Assembly: GCF_001886955.1 (NCBI RefSeq)
Contig: NZ_CP016804.1
Location: forward strand, 1,240,001-1,304,000
Reading direction: 5' to 3'
Length of the DNA stretch: 64,000 bases
Source: Halodesulfurarchaeum formicicum
GTDB taxonomy: Archaea > Halobacteriota > Halobacteria > Halobacteriales > Halobacteriaceae
In this document: piece after piece, positions 1 to 9,267 of the stretch
How positions within the stretch are numbered: the stretch's first letter is position 1
Layout: each line of letters starts with the position of its first letter
Notes under the pieces: generated by a model
The model's input: the letters and a program-made list of their open reading frames with translations, nothing else
What the model was told of the DNA's origin: nothing
Databases searched by the model: none
Program-made: the position numbers and the translations under genes

Positions 1-2
1 CC

Positions 3-497
3 AGCACCGGGCTGAAGTACAAGGGCTTCAAGGTCGCCCACGAGCTGATGTTCGAGCCTGACGGCCCGCTGTTCGGCCCGATGCGCTGGTTCTCGAAGAA
101 AGTCGACGATTCGGCCCTCGAAGAGCCCTTTACGACCTTCGAGCGGGTCACCAAGACCATCTCGAATGACTGCCAGGAGTGTGGCAACTGTGCGCTCTTC
201 GATATGGCCTATCTCTGCCCGATGTCCCAGTGTCCGAAAAACGAACGCAACGGCCCCTGTGGCGGAAGCTACGACGGCTGGTGTGAGGTCTATCCCGGCG
301 AGCAGGAGTGTATCTACGTCCGGGCCTATCGGAAGCTCAAGGCCGACGGCGGCCTCGAGAAAGCGCGTGAAAAACTTCGGGACACCTACATCCCGCCGCC
401 CGACTACGACCTGGAAGGGACCTCTTCCTGGCTCAACTACTACCTGGGCCGGGATTACGCCGGCAAGCGGGTCGGAAACGAAGTAGCGGACGACTGA
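3..497 (+). CDS. Methylenetetrahydrofolate reductase C-terminal (MTHFR_C) domain protein, 5' partial
   Basis: The reading frame is open from the left edge, so the gene starts outside the window; only about 164 C-terminal residues are seen. They carry a cysteine-rich module (CQECGNCALF, CPMSQCPKN, NGPCGGSYDGWCEV) characteristic of the MTHFR C-terminal family (PF12225-type), which is fused to or partnered with MetF-like reductases in C1 metabolism of mostly anaerobic microbes. The cysteines probably bind metal or an Fe-S cluster. The catalytic FAD barrel, if fused, would lie upstream. The family call is fairly secure; the exact reaction is not. Confidence 0.75.
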   Translation, partial: STGLKYKGFKVAHELMFEPDGPLFGPMRWFSKKVDDSALEEPFTTFERVTKTISNDCQECGNCALFDMAYLCPMSQCPKNERNGPCGGSYDGWCEVYPGEQECIYVRAYRKLKADGGLEKAREKLRDTYIPPPDYDLEGTSSWLNYYLGRDYAGKRVGNEVADD

Positions 498-567
498 ACA
501 GGCCTGTTCTCAAAGGGGCCTTTGAGGCTCCGAAACGGTGACGCTGCTGGGCCCCCTCGAGGCCACT

Positions 568-1158
568 ATGGAGTACACACGCCGGTCCACGCTTGGGGCC
601 CTCGGTAGCGGGGTCGCCCTCTCACTTGCCGGGTGCCTCTCGGCACCTGGATCTGGCTCGGGAATTACGGAGACGGAGACAGTCCCGCTAGCGGTGCGAG
701 GCACCCGCCCAGCCTGGCACGACGAGGGGGTCGTCGGACACGCCGTTCTCGTCGCAAGCGACGAGGATCAGGCAGCAGCCCTCGAAGCGTTCGATCTCCC
801 GGGCGAACGGGTGGCTGCTATCGAATCGTCACTCGAGGGCCCCGACTACCAGACCGAACGGGTGTTACTCGTCGAGTCAGTCGGCCCGTCGGCCTGTTAC
901 CGGACGGTAGAATTCGAGAACGTTCAGCTGATCGACGGCACGCTCCAGGCCACCGCCCGGGTCGTCGAGTCAGGTGACGAAGACGCCTGTGCGACGGTCA
1001 TCACTTATCCTTCGGCACTGTTGCGAGTGACCGTCGATGGAACGCCACCGGAAAACGCCGAAATCACGGTTCGTAATGGGTGGGGCGACCAGGAGACTGA
1101 CTCGGTTAGCGCGGGGGACGGGATCGACGGACTGGTCCCCGAATCGAATCAAGACTGA
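568..1158 (+). CDS. Tat-exported lipoprotein, unknown function
   Basis: A 196-residue protein begins MEYTRRSTLGALGSG, a twin-arginine signal, followed by a hydrophobic stretch and the lipobox LAGC, so it is predicted to be exported folded and lipid-anchored outside the cell. An in-frame GTG 30 bases earlier would put ten extra residues before the signal, so the ATG is preferred. The mature part has no family I recognise. Its 3' end overlaps the convergent UspA gene by 10 bases. Confidence 0.75.
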   Translation: MEYTRRSTLGALGSGVALSLAGCLSAPGSGSGITETETVPLAVRGTRPAWHDEGVVGHAVLVASDEDQAAALEAFDLPGERVAAIESSLEGPDYQTERVLLVESVGPSACYRTVEFENVQLIDGTLQATARVVESGDEDACATVITYPSALLRVTVDGTPPENAEITVRNGWGDQETDSVSAGDGIDGLVPESNQD

Positions 1159-2042
1159 GAGCGCGGGACCACGAGTGTCGGCACGTCGATCGAGCGCAAC
1201 ACCGTACTCGTGACACTTCCCAGCAGTTGACGGCGGACGTTCGAACGACCGTGTGATCCCATCACGACTAGATCGACGTTCTCGGCCGCGGCGGTCTCAC
1301 AGATCGCCCCGGAGACACCTTCGAAGTCCTTCGACCGGCGGACCATCGACTCTACTGACAGGTTCGGCTCCGTCGCCTGAACCGTCTCCGCTGCCGCCTC
1401 GGTCGCCGTCTCGGCCCGACTCTCGAGGGCCTCGATAAACTCCCCGTCGAGGCCACCAGCGTTGAACACGCCACCTGCTCGCTGGAGGTCGACCACGGAG
1501 AGAACGGTGACCGACGCGTCGAACTGGCTCGCCAGCGCAGCAACGTGTGGGAGTGCGATGTCGGCGTTTTCGCTCCCGTCCGTCGGAACGAGAATCCGCG
1601 ACGGGTCGAAATCGGACTCGTCTTCCCCTGGCCCTGGATCCACCAGTACCGGTATGTCCCCACGTTCGAGGACCCCTTCAGTGACACCGCCGAGAAGCCG
1701 GCGAGACACGGACGACCGACCTTGCCGACCGAGAACGACCAACGGGTTCGTCCCGCTGTCGAGTGCGAACTCGACGATTCGATCGGCAGGCCGTCCCTCG
1801 AGCAGGGTACTCGAAATCCGGACGTCCTCGGCTTGGGTCTCGATATCGGCGAGTAACTGCTCGCGGTCCGAACGGAGTCGATCACGACCGGCCCCGGATC
1901 GCAACGCGTCGAGAATCGAGGCTTCCAACACGGTCACTACGTCGATCGGGACCGAGAGGGCCTGGGCAAGCACAAAGCCCGTCCGCGCGGCGTGGGCCGC
2001 CTCCGCACTCGAATCGACGGCGACGACGATCCGGTCGTACAT
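1149..2042 (-). CDS. Universal stress protein, two tandem UspA domains
   Basis: The 297-residue protein has two UspA domains: residues about 1-140 start MYDRIVVAVDSSAEA and residues about 150-295 start ILVPTDGSENADIALP. The second ends with the nucleotide-binding signature GSHGRSNVRRQLLGSVT; the first has the looser GRQGRSSVSRRLLGGVT. Both suggest ATP binding. The start is placed at the ATG of MYDRI, directly at the first beta strand, rather than 13 codons upstream. Cytoplasmic; probably stress-related, specific role unknown. Confidence 0.88.
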   Translation of the reverse strand: MYDRIVVAVDSSAEAAHAARTGFVLAQALSVPIDVVTVLEASILDALRSGAGRDRLRSDREQLLADIETQAEDVRISSTLLEGRPADRIVEFALDSGTNPLVVLGRQGRSSVSRRLLGGVTEGVLERGDIPVLVDPGPGEDESDFDPSRILVPTDGSENADIALPHVAALASQFDASVTVLSVVDLQRAGGVFNAGGLDGEFIEALESRAETATEAAAETVQATEPNLSVESMVRRSKDFEGVSGAICETAAAENVDLVVMGSHGRSNVRRQLLGSVTSTVLRSIDVPTLVVPRSQS

Positions 2043-2126
2043 ATCAACGGAGTGGCGTGGAACCCTCTTCATGCTTTCCACGGGTCAGCACCTGGATTCA
2101 AGATACTGCTCTCCCAAGGTGTACGT

Positions 2127-2285
2127 ATGAGTTTTGGCGACAACCGACACGCCGTCGACTGCATGAACACGAGCTGCAAGTACAACAGTTCCCGAACCTG
2201 TGGGTACTCCGGCCGACTGGTGATCGACGCGGACGGCAACTGCGAGATGGAACAGGACAGTTACCACCGCGATCAGTTCCCGTGA
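2127..2285 (+). CDS. Small Cys-rich protein, DUF1540-like
   Basis: This 52-residue ORF begins MSFGDNRHAVDCMNTSCKYN and has four cysteines spaced C-x4-C-x7-C-x12-C, ending DSYHRDQFP. Length and cysteine pattern resemble DUF1540-type small metal-binding proteins common in haloarchaea. The same frame is open upstream, but the internal ATG gives a compact domain and follows a short intergenic gap after the divergent UspA gene. Function unknown; zinc binding is inferred from the cysteines. Confidence 0.6.
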   Translation: MSFGDNRHAVDCMNTSCKYNSSRTCGYSGRLVIDADGNCEMEQDSYHRDQFP

Positions 2286-2341
2286 CCGCTACCCGGGTAG
2301 TTGGGCACAAATTTTTCTATCGGGCCGACAAACCTGTTAGT

Positions 2342-2623
2342 ATGAAAATGAAACTCCTGACGGTCCTGCTCGGCGTCGTCGGATCGGTCTTTCCCAGGCG
2401 CGTGATCGAAGTGTCGAAAACCATGGCACTCGGACCGAGCTATCGAAATACCGAGGATCTGGAGCCCCGGCAGTGGTTCGTCACAGCGGTCCGAATCCAG
2501 TCGCTTTTGGTCCTGCTCGCCGGCGTCTACGCGCTCCGCCGATCCGATGGGGCCGAGTTCGAAGTGCCGTCGAAACCGACGCTGACACCGATGGAATCTG
2601 ACACTGAATCCGAAGAAGAATAA
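2342..2623 (+). CDS. Small membrane protein, unknown function
   Basis: A 93-residue protein with a weak N-terminal hydrophobic segment (LLTVLLGVVGSVF), a clearer second one (IQSLLVLLAGVYAL) and an acidic tail. The ATG follows an AT-rich stretch (acaaatttttctat) that can serve as a promoter. No family recognised. The frame is open far upstream over the UspA gene, but that part is an antisense shadow. Confidence 0.55.
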   Translation: MKMKLLTVLLGVVGSVFPRRVIEVSKTMALGPSYRNTEDLEPRQWFVTAVRIQSLLVLLAGVYALRRSDGAEFEVPSKPTLTPMESDTESEEE

Positions 2624-2726
2624 CCCGAATCAACCGATTAGATACCATCGGAACGAAGAACAGTTATGTTTTAGTTCTGAGTACGCCCAACCAAGAGCAC
2701 TCGACCGATCCGAAACCCCTCCCCCC

Positions 2727-4193
2727 ATGGACAACACCCAATCAGGCACCGATGAACTGTTCGAACGGACGACACAGGGGGATGTCTATCGAGAACTGTT
2801 CGAGGCGCTGCCTGATCCCGTCCTCGTGTTCGACCCGGAAACAGGCCGGGTCGTCGAGTGCAACGCGCAGGCGACAACGCTTTTCGGTTATTCACGAGCC
2901 GAGCTCCGGGGCACCTCGATTGCCACGCTGAGTTCAGACCTGGGAGCACACTCCCGGGACCGGGCCACCGACGTGTTCAAGAGGGCCACAGATGGCCAGC
3001 CGATAACGCTGCGCCGGCAGGCGACTGCTGGGGACGGGAGTGTCTTCTGGGCTGCGATCACGCTCCAAGCAACTGATATCGGCGGTGAAGAATACGTGCT
3101 TGGGACGGTCCGGGACACCGGCGAAACGGTCAAAGAGGAAGCCGACATCCGAGCCTTCAAGACGGCCGTCGAGAACGCCGGCCATTCGATCTACTGGACC
3201 GACACCGACGGCACGATTCAGTATGCCAACCCAGCTTTCGAGGAGATCACTGGGTACGACCGGACCGAGGCTGTCGGTCGAAACCCACGCATGCTACAGT
3301 CCGGGGAGATGAGCGACTCCTACTACGAAGAACTCTGGGAGACGATCCTCGCCGGGGAGACCTTCCAGCGAGAGGTCGTCAACGAATCGGCCGAGGGCGA
3401 ACGATTCGTCGTCTCTCAGACCATCGCTCCGATCGAAGGTCCCGCGGGGGACATCGAACGGTTCGTCGCCGTGAACAGCGACATCACGGAACGAAAGCGC
3501 CACGAAGAGAAACTCGAGGCCGAGAAGGAACACGTCGAACAACTCCACCAGCGCCTCTCGGTTATGAACCGAATTCTCCGTCACGACATTCGGTCCTCGG
3601 TCAACATCATCAAGGGGAACGCGGAACTCGCCCGCTCCTCCACCCAGAAGCTTGAATCCGCCCTCGAGACGGTCATCGACGAGTCCGATCGCCTCCGTCG
3701 AATCGCCGAGAGCGTCCGTCACATCGAGAGTGCAATCGACGACCACGGGTCCGAGAAAAACGTCATCGACGTGGCGACCCGGGTGAAGACGAAGGTCATG
3801 GGCTTCAAAAACGAATATCCCGACACGACGATTTCGGTATCGGTCCCCGATTCGGTGACTGCAAGTGCCCGGGAACGGTTCGATCTCGCCCTCGATCACG
3901 TGCTCTCGAACGCCGTCAAACACAACGATCGAGACTCCCCCACTGTCGAAGTGACCGTGACCGACCCGCCGGAGTCCGAGACGGTGGAGATCACGGTGGC
4001 CGACGACGGCCCTGGGATTCCAGACGCCGAGATCGACCCGCTGGAGGCCGGACGTGAAACGCCCCTCGCTCACTCCAGTGGGCTCGGGCTCTGGCTCACC
4101 CAGTGGATTGTCACGGTCTCCGATGGAACGATCTCGTTTGAAGAAAACGATCCGCGGGGGACGATCGTTCGGATCGAACTCCCCAGTGCGTGA
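2727..4193 (+). CDS. PAS-PAS sensor histidine kinase
   Basis: The 488-residue protein has two PAS domains (about 20-135 and 140-262; the second ends with the PAC-like SDITERKR), a coiled-coil linker, an H-box with the phospho-acceptor histidine in NRILRHDIRSS near residue 288, and an HATPase_c domain with N-box NAVKHN, G1 DDGPGIP and G2 GLGLWL. No transmembrane segment is seen, so it is a cytoplasmic sensor of the haloarchaeal PAS-kinase type. No response regulator lies next to it; the convergent neighbour is a lone PAS protein. Confidence 0.92.
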   Translation: MDNTQSGTDELFERTTQGDVYRELFEALPDPVLVFDPETGRVVECNAQATTLFGYSRAELRGTSIATLSSDLGAHSRDRATDVFKRATDGQPITLRRQATAGDGSVFWAAITLQATDIGGEEYVLGTVRDTGETVKEEADIRAFKTAVENAGHSIYWTDTDGTIQYANPAFEEITGYDRTEAVGRNPRMLQSGEMSDSYYEELWETILAGETFQREVVNESAEGERFVVSQTIAPIEGPAGDIERFVAVNSDITERKRHEEKLEAEKEHVEQLHQRLSVMNRILRHDIRSSVNIIKGNAELARSSTQKLESALETVIDESDRLRRIAESVRHIESAIDDHGSEKNVIDVATRVKTKVMGFKNEYPDTTISVSVPDSVTASARERFDLALDHVLSNAVKHNDRDSPTVEVTVTDPPESETVEITVADDGPGIPDAEIDPLEAGRETPLAHSSGLGLWLTQWIVTVSDGTISFEENDPRGTIVRIELPSA

Positions 4194-4214
4194 TAACGGC
4201 TCGGAACCGACCGA

Positions 4215-4643
4215 TCAGGTGTCTTCAGGCTCGGGGATCCGACGGGTCGTGCCCACGATCCGCTCGGGCGTTCCATCATCGTTCAGGACGACCTCTCCCT
4301 GTCCTTCGAGCCAGATTTCTTCGTCGTCCAGGGTCAGGGGATACCGCACGTGGTACGAGGAACCCTCATCGATGGCTCTCTCGAAGGCCTCGACGACATC
4401 CTCGCGGTAGGCGGTGTGGACCCGCTCGATGAAGTTCTCGAAGATCGGTTCCAACTCGGTCGCGTCCACCCCGAAGAGCGTCTCGAACGCGGGATGGCGA
4501 TCGACGGTGTCCGACTCGATGTCCCACTCCCAGGCATAGGTCTCGGTGGCCTCCAGGGCTTCCAGTAGCGTATCCCGCAACGCTTCGAGGGATTCGACGC
4601 GGTCTTCGAGCTCACGGATTCGTCTGGTGCTATCCGATGGCAT
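4215..4643 (-). CDS. Single PAS-domain protein
   Basis: 142 residues: an N-terminal coiled coil (about 5-35, RIRELEDRVESLEALR) followed by one PAS_3-type domain (about 36-135) with the motif YAWEWDIESDTVDRHPAF. There is no output domain, so it may modulate the convergent histidine kinase or act as a stand-alone sensor or scaffold. It converges with that kinase with a 21-base gap. Confidence 0.75.
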   Translation of the reverse strand: MPSDSTRRIRELEDRVESLEALRDTLLEALEATETYAWEWDIESDTVDRHPAFETLFGVDATELEPIFENFIERVHTAYREDVVEAFERAIDEGSSYHVRYPLTLDDEEIWLEGQGEVVLNDDGTPERIVGTTRRIPEPEDT

Positions 4644-4698
4644 ATGTGAGTACTATGTGTGCCAGTACCAAGGAACTATCGGCCGTTTCGAACTGAGC

Positions 4699-6243
4699 CT
4701 ACTCCATGTATCCCAGTTGTTGGAGGCGCTTTTCGACCGTCGTACTGTCTTCGTTGCCCGCTCGCTCGTCGAATGCCAGCGGTTCCCGGTGGTCCCAATC
4801 TGACTCGCCCGCGAGTATCGGGAGCACAGACCCGTTCATGTCGGTCGGCACGTCAGTCCCCTGGGCGGCCAACACAGTCGGAGCGATGTCGAGAATGCTG
4901 ATACGATCAAGTTCGCCGTGGGGTTCGAAGGACGGACCGTTCGCGACGAAGATCCCGAAGGGGGTGTTCTCCGCCGCCCAGCGATCCGGACCGGACATGA
5001 TGGTGCCTCCCCCGATTCCATCATTGACGTGGACGCCGGGGCGCTGGTCGACGACGATTTCCGGCGCGCTATCAAGGAACGGACCGCTGTACACCTCCTC
5101 GCCGGGATGAACGGCCGTAAAAATGGGGCCATGTTCGTCCTCGACCTCGCGAAGGTCGGCCATGAGCTGTTCCCGAACCGAATCGACGTCGAAGGCAGGG
5201 TTGAGGTAGACCGGCCCCTGACCGCTGGCGACCGCCTGTGTCTGCTCCAGGTCGATCGCTTCGAGCTTTCGCTGTCGTTTGAGCCCGTCAGCTTGTGGGA
5301 CGAGTTGCTGGAGGCGTTCGGGAACGATCGCCGCGAGGGTGTCGACCAGGCCGAACCGTTTTGCGATCCCAAGGACGGTCTCCCGGTCCAGTCCCAGTTG
5401 TTGCAACGTGTCGTCGACGGTCCGATTGTGGGTCTGATAGCCGTTCTCGGCGAGCCACTCGTTGATGTAGAACTCAGTCGTCGTGGGAGCGCTCCCGTGA
5501 TCGGACATGAGCACGACGTTCGTGTCCTCCAACTCCCCAATCCGGCCGAGCCACTCGTCGACGAGGGTCCAGGCCCGCCTGGTCGGCTCCTCGTCCCAGA
5601 AGAAGTGGTGGAGCACGTTCAGATAGAACAACGTCAGGTGCACGAAATCCAGATCCCGCTCCTCGAAGAGGGAAAGCGCGGCCTCGAAGTGCGTATCGAG
5701 CAGCTCCAGGATGGCCTCGACCTCCGCACCCCGTTCGTCGTTGCCCGAGAGCAGCGGATCGGGATGAACCCGATAGTCGAAGCGATCCTCTAGCTCAGCA
5801 GCTAGCTCCGGCGGCGAGGTGTAGCCGGAGTCGATGGCCCGGTACTCCCCCTCGGCGGCGTCGGGCCCGCCACAGACGATCGGCCCGTCGATCTCCCGGG
5901 GCGGATACATCGTCGGCATGTTCACCACGCCAGTCGACTGGCCCGCGTCGTTCAGGTAATCCCAGAGTTCGACCGTCTGGAAATCACTCCCGTCGGCCAC
6001 GTCGATGGTTCCAGCCGCCAGATCGACGTGCTCGAACCAGTAAACCCCGAAGCCGCCCGGGTTCTTCCCGGATGAATAACATTTCCAGTTGGGGAACGTC
6101 ACCGGTGGCAGTTCACTGCGCGTGCCGGCCCAGGTTCCCGTTTCCCTGAGCCGTTCCAGATTCGGCAGTTCACCGGCCTCGATCCAGGGTTCGAGCAAGC
6201 GCCAGCTCGCCCCATCCAGGCCGACGACGAACGTTCTCGTCAT
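4699..6243 (-). CDS. Type I phosphodiesterase / alkaline-phosphatase-superfamily hydrolase
   Basis: 514 residues of the alkaline phosphatase superfamily. The metal and nucleophile region is near the N-terminus (VVGLDGASW, then VTFPNWKCYSSG with a candidate threonine nucleophile); a second metal site is SDHGSAPTT near residue 255, followed by HVNDGIGGG. It resembles nucleotide pyrophosphatase/phosphodiesterase-like enzymes found in archaeal glycan loci. The start is the ATG before TRTFVVGLDG; 23 extra upstream codons are possible but would eat into the shared promoter with the divergent glycosyltransferase. Substrate unknown. Confidence 0.85.
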   Translation of the reverse strand: MTRTFVVGLDGASWRLLEPWIEAGELPNLERLRETGTWAGTRSELPPVTFPNWKCYSSGKNPGGFGVYWFEHVDLAAGTIDVADGSDFQTVELWDYLNDAGQSTGVVNMPTMYPPREIDGPIVCGGPDAAEGEYRAIDSGYTSPPELAAELEDRFDYRVHPDPLLSGNDERGAEVEAILELLDTHFEAALSLFEERDLDFVHLTLFYLNVLHHFFWDEEPTRRAWTLVDEWLGRIGELEDTNVVLMSDHGSAPTTTEFYINEWLAENGYQTHNRTVDDTLQQLGLDRETVLGIAKRFGLVDTLAAIVPERLQQLVPQADGLKRQRKLEAIDLEQTQAVASGQGPVYLNPAFDVDSVREQLMADLREVEDEHGPIFTAVHPGEEVYSGPFLDSAPEIVVDQRPGVHVNDGIGGGTIMSGPDRWAAENTPFGIFVANGPSFEPHGELDRISILDIAPTVLAAQGTDVPTDMNGSVLPILAGESDWDHREPLAFDERAGNEDSTTVEKRLQQLGYME

Positions 6244-6338
6244 TGCTGGCACCTGGGGACGAAGCCTCAATTTTGTTTCGTCACGCGTGGACTGATCGAA
6301 CGGTACATTCAAGGGCTCGGCCAGCCGTCACCCAATTA

Positions 6339-7013
6339 GTGCGAACCGTCGCCGTCGTTCCTGCGTACAACGAGGCAGACACGGTTGGGTCCGTTATCGA
6401 CGGGACCCGGGAGTACGTCGATGAAGTGGTCGTCGTCGACGACGGCTCGACGGACGAGACCAAGCAAGTCGCGCGGGAACACGGCGCACGGGTGCTCGAA
6501 CACACGTTCAACACCGGTGTTGGCGGCGCGGTTCGAACCGGCTATCGCTACGCCATCGAGGCGGCGTACGACTTCGTCGTGCAGGTAGACGCCGACGGCC
6601 AACACGACCCGAGCCAGATTCCCAGGTTGCTCTCGGCCGCGACAGAGGCCGACATGGTGATCGGGAGCCGATACCTGAACGAGAGCCACGAGGAGTACTC
6701 CCTGGTTCGGACCCTCGGCATCCAGTTTTTCACGGGGCTGGTCAATACGCTGGGCGGCATCGAGATCACCGACGTCACGAGCGGGTTCCGGGTCTATCGC
6801 GTCTCGATGCTGGCCGAGATTCTTCATCACTCCGACAAGCACTGGGCGGTCGAACAGACCCTGGAGGCGGCAAAGCGGGGCTTTACCATCACGGAGGTCT
6901 CGACCGAGATCCCGACCCGCGAGACGGGCAACTCGCAGTTCACCCTGGACACCTTTGTCCTCTACCCGCTGCGAATGACCGATGTCGCCCTTCGTGTCCT
7001 TCTCTTCAGATAA
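6339..7013 (+). CDS. Family 2 glycosyltransferase (dolichyl-phosphate-sugar synthase-like)
   Basis: GT-A fold starting RTVAVVPAYNEADTVG with the nucleotide-binding DDGSTDET and the DxD-like VDADGQHD, then GSRYLN. 224 residues from a GTG start chosen because it begins exactly at the first strand; a longer form from an ATG at 6243 would overlap the divergent gene. Likely transfers a sugar from a nucleotide donor to a lipid phosphate. It is followed two bases later by a DUF2304 gene, a pairing typical of GT2 enzymes in polyisoprenyl-sugar pathways. Confidence 0.88.
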   Translation: MRTVAVVPAYNEADTVGSVIDGTREYVDEVVVVDDGSTDETKQVAREHGARVLEHTFNTGVGGAVRTGYRYAIEAAYDFVVQVDADGQHDPSQIPRLLSAATEADMVIGSRYLNESHEEYSLVRTLGIQFFTGLVNTLGGIEITDVTSGFRVYRVSMLAEILHHSDKHWAVEQTLEAAKRGFTITEVSTEIPTRETGNSQFTLDTFVLYPLRMTDVALRVLLFR

Positions 7014-7014
7014 C

Positions 7015-7371
7015 ATGGCCGAGTTCACCGTCGTCAATGCCATCGCCCTCGCGGTCGGCGTGATTTTTCTGGCCAACGGCTATCACATGGTCCGGCGGGG
7101 ACGGGAGGACATGGTCCTTTTCGCCACGTCGGTGCTCGTGGGTGCGGGCCTGATCTTCGTCGCGCTCTTCCCGGACGCCTTCCAGTTCGTCGCGACGGTT
7201 CTGGGACTCGAACTCAAGGCTCGGGCCATTCTCGTGATGGCGAATCTGACGCTTTTCGTCCTGGTGACCTATCTGCTGAACCGGATCGGCAGCCTCTACG
7301 AGAAGGTCTCGCGGCTCAACGAGGAAGTGAGCCTGCTGCGAGCCGAACTCGAGGACCACCGGGATGAGTGA
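7015..7371 (+). CDS. DUF2304 family membrane protein
   Basis: 118 residues with three predicted transmembrane helices (about 5-22, 32-52, 63-86) and a C-terminal coiled coil (EKVSRLNEEVSLLRAELE). This architecture and the position right after a GT2 gene match DUF2304 proteins, presumed membrane partners of glycosyltransferases. The ATG after the GT2 stop is chosen; an ATG 33 bases earlier would overlap it. The 3' end overlaps the deacetylase gene by 8 bases, so the genes are probably co-transcribed. Confidence 0.8.
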   Translation: MAEFTVVNAIALAVGVIFLANGYHMVRRGREDMVLFATSVLVGAGLIFVALFPDAFQFVATVLGLELKARAILVMANLTLFVLVTYLLNRIGSLYEKVSRLNEEVSLLRAELEDHRDE

Positions 7372-8236
7372 GACACCACAGGCAGTGCTCTCAGTCGACT
7401 TCGAGTTGTTCAGACACACGCCTGCCTACCGGACGGCGTCGGGGACAATGGCCGATGAGACCGTGGGCCTCGACGGTGTGGATTTCCTTCAGTCCGCCTT
7501 CGAAACCCACGACGTGTCCACGACCTGGTTCACCGTCTCGGAGCTAGCCGAAACCAACCCGACCGCAGTCGAATCGATCGCCAAGGGAGGTCACGAGATC
7601 GGTTCCCACACCAGGACCCACCGACTGTTGAGCGAACTCGACTCGGAAACGCGTCGCGAGGAGCTGCGCACTTCCCGGGAGACCCTCGAAGCCGTTAGTG
7701 ACGCTCCAGTCACGGGCTTCCGGGCCCCCGCCTTCGACATCGCCCCCGGTCACTTCCAGGACCTGGCAGCGGCAGGCTACGAGTACGATTCGAGTGTCGT
7801 CGCGAGTCGATCGATCCCCGGCTGGTACGGCGGCGAGTTCGAACTGGTAGAGCCGGGCCCCGCGATTGCAGTCTGGGACTCAGCGCCGCCGGAGATCGCC
7901 GAGTTGCCAACGAGTGTCATGCCTGGACTCAGGCTCCCACTAACCGGGACCTGGCTCCGGTTTTTCGGCCCGCGGTACACGATTCTGGGCATGCGACTGC
8001 TCGCGCGACGCGGGGTTGTCCCCGTGCTCTATGTCCACCCGTGGGAGTTCGTCGACCTGCCATCGATCGAGGGTGTCCCGAAGCGAGTGTACTGGCACAC
8101 CGGTGCGTGGATGCGCCGGGCGATCGAGCGGATCCTCGCGACCGATTTCGAGTTCGTGACGGCCCGTAAAGTGCTCCGCCAGACCGATCTCGATACAGCA
8201 GACCCCGACCAGGGGGCCAGCGAGGCGACGAAATGA
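7364..8236 (+). CDS. Polysaccharide deacetylase (NodB domain, DUF3473-like tail)
   Basis: 290 residues. Metal and catalytic motifs of carbohydrate esterase family 4 are visible: SVDFELF near residue 11, HEIGSHTRTHRLL near residue 80 with the HxxxH pair, and RAPAFDI near residue 120. The C-terminal part, with LYVHPWEFVDLP, resembles the DUF3473 extension of exopolysaccharide deacetylases. Predicted to remove N-acetyl groups from an envelope glycan or lipid-linked sugar. No signal peptide. Overlaps the next gene by 4 bases. Confidence 0.88.
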   Translation: MSETPQAVLSVDFELFRHTPAYRTASGTMADETVGLDGVDFLQSAFETHDVSTTWFTVSELAETNPTAVESIAKGGHEIGSHTRTHRLLSELDSETRREELRTSRETLEAVSDAPVTGFRAPAFDIAPGHFQDLAAAGYEYDSSVVASRSIPGWYGGEFELVEPGPAIAVWDSAPPEIAELPTSVMPGLRLPLTGTWLRFFGPRYTILGMRLLARRGVVPVLYVHPWEFVDLPSIEGVPKRVYWHTGAWMRRAIERILATDFEFVTARKVLRQTDLDTADPDQGASEATK

Positions 8237-9267
8237 GCCGTCGGAGCCCCCGCGAACTCGCGGTCACGGTGCTCCAGTACGGGATCGCCCTGCTGGCAGT
8301 CGGCTGGCTCCTCACCCAGATCGAAGTCGGCACGGTGATCGATCGGCTGGCCAGCCTGGACAAAAGGACGATAGCCATCCTGCTTCTGGTGAGCCTGGTC
8401 GGAGCCCTCGCCCAGTTCGAGACCTGGCGCGCAGTCCTCGGGGCGGTCACCCCGACGACCCGCAGGGCCGCTGCGAGCACGTCTCTGGTGGTCAACTTCG
8501 TCAATCAGCTTCTCCCGTCCCGGCTCTCGGGGCGGCTGGCCGCCCCATTCGTCGTGCGGAGCTACACGGGACTCAGCTACGCCGACGCAGCCGCAGTGAC
8601 GGGAGTTCACACGGGAATCTACGCCGTGCTTTACGGCACGATTTCGGTCCTGGGCCTGGTGGCGATCGCGACGCTCGAATCGGTCTCCATCGGGCTCCTG
8701 GGACTGCTCGCCGCCTCGACCGGGTTGTACCTCTTCGCGGGGACGACGGTCCTACTCGCCGGGACGAACCTCCGATATCTGGACCCGATCGTGCGGGGAC
8801 TGGCCAGCGTGGCGTCCCTGCTCCCGGCTATCGGCGACAGACTCGCGGCCCGGATCGATGGACTCACCGACATGACCGAGGCGTCGACGGCGGCGTTCCG
8901 AACCCTCGCGACCGATCGCGGCGTTTGGCTGCAGTATGGCCTGAGCTGGGCGATCGTGCTCGTCGTGGCCCCGGCAATCAGAGTCGGGGTGTTGCTGGCC
9001 GCCTTCGGCGTGCCTTTCGAGCCGCTCATTTTGCTTCCCTTCTATCTCGTCACGGCCTACAGCGTGACCCTGCTACCACTCACGCCGGGCGGCGTCGGGG
9101 TCACGGAAGCCACGGCGACGGCAGTCTTTGTCTCCCTGGGCGTTCCTGGGAGTGCCATCGTCCCCATCGTGTTCATCGACCGGGTCTTCGGGATCTATTT
9201 GCCAGCGGTGCTGGGCTGGATTCCGGCGGCGCGCCTGGATCTCGCCACGCTTTCGGTCGAGGACTAG
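8233..9267 (+). CDS. Flippase-like UPF0104 / LPG-synthase-TM family membrane protein
   Basis: 344 residues with about eight transmembrane helices and the family signatures NQLLPSRLSGRLAAPF and LTPGGVGVTEA. In Halobacteria this family includes the membrane half of the glycosylation protein AglD and is often annotated as a flippase-like domain. Located last in the GT2-DUF2304-deacetylase operon, joined by an ATGA overlap, so it probably handles a lipid-linked glycan at the membrane. Its stop overlaps the convergent GT39 stop within CTAG. Confidence 0.82.
   Translation: MSRRSPRELAVTVLQYGIALLAVGWLLTQIEVGTVIDRLASLDKRTIAILLLVSLVGALAQFETWRAVLGAVTPTTRRAAASTSLVVNFVNQLLPSRLSGRLAAPFVVRSYTGLSYADAAAVTGVHTGIYAVLYGTISVLGLVAIATLESVSIGLLGLLAASTGLYLFAGTTVLLAGTNLRYLDPIVRGLASVASLLPAIGDRLAARIDGLTDMTEASTAAFRTLATDRGVWLQYGLSWAIVLVVAPAIRVGVLLAAFGVPFEPLILLPFYLVTAYSVTLLPLTPGGVGVTEATATAVFVSLGVPGSAIVPIVFIDRVFGIYLPAVLGWIPAARLDLATLSVED

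Noticed and set aside
6243-6338. N-terminal 32-codon extension of the GT2 glycosyltransferase
   Set aside because: Would overlap the divergent phosphodiesterase start and its promoter; the fold begins at the GTG at 6339.
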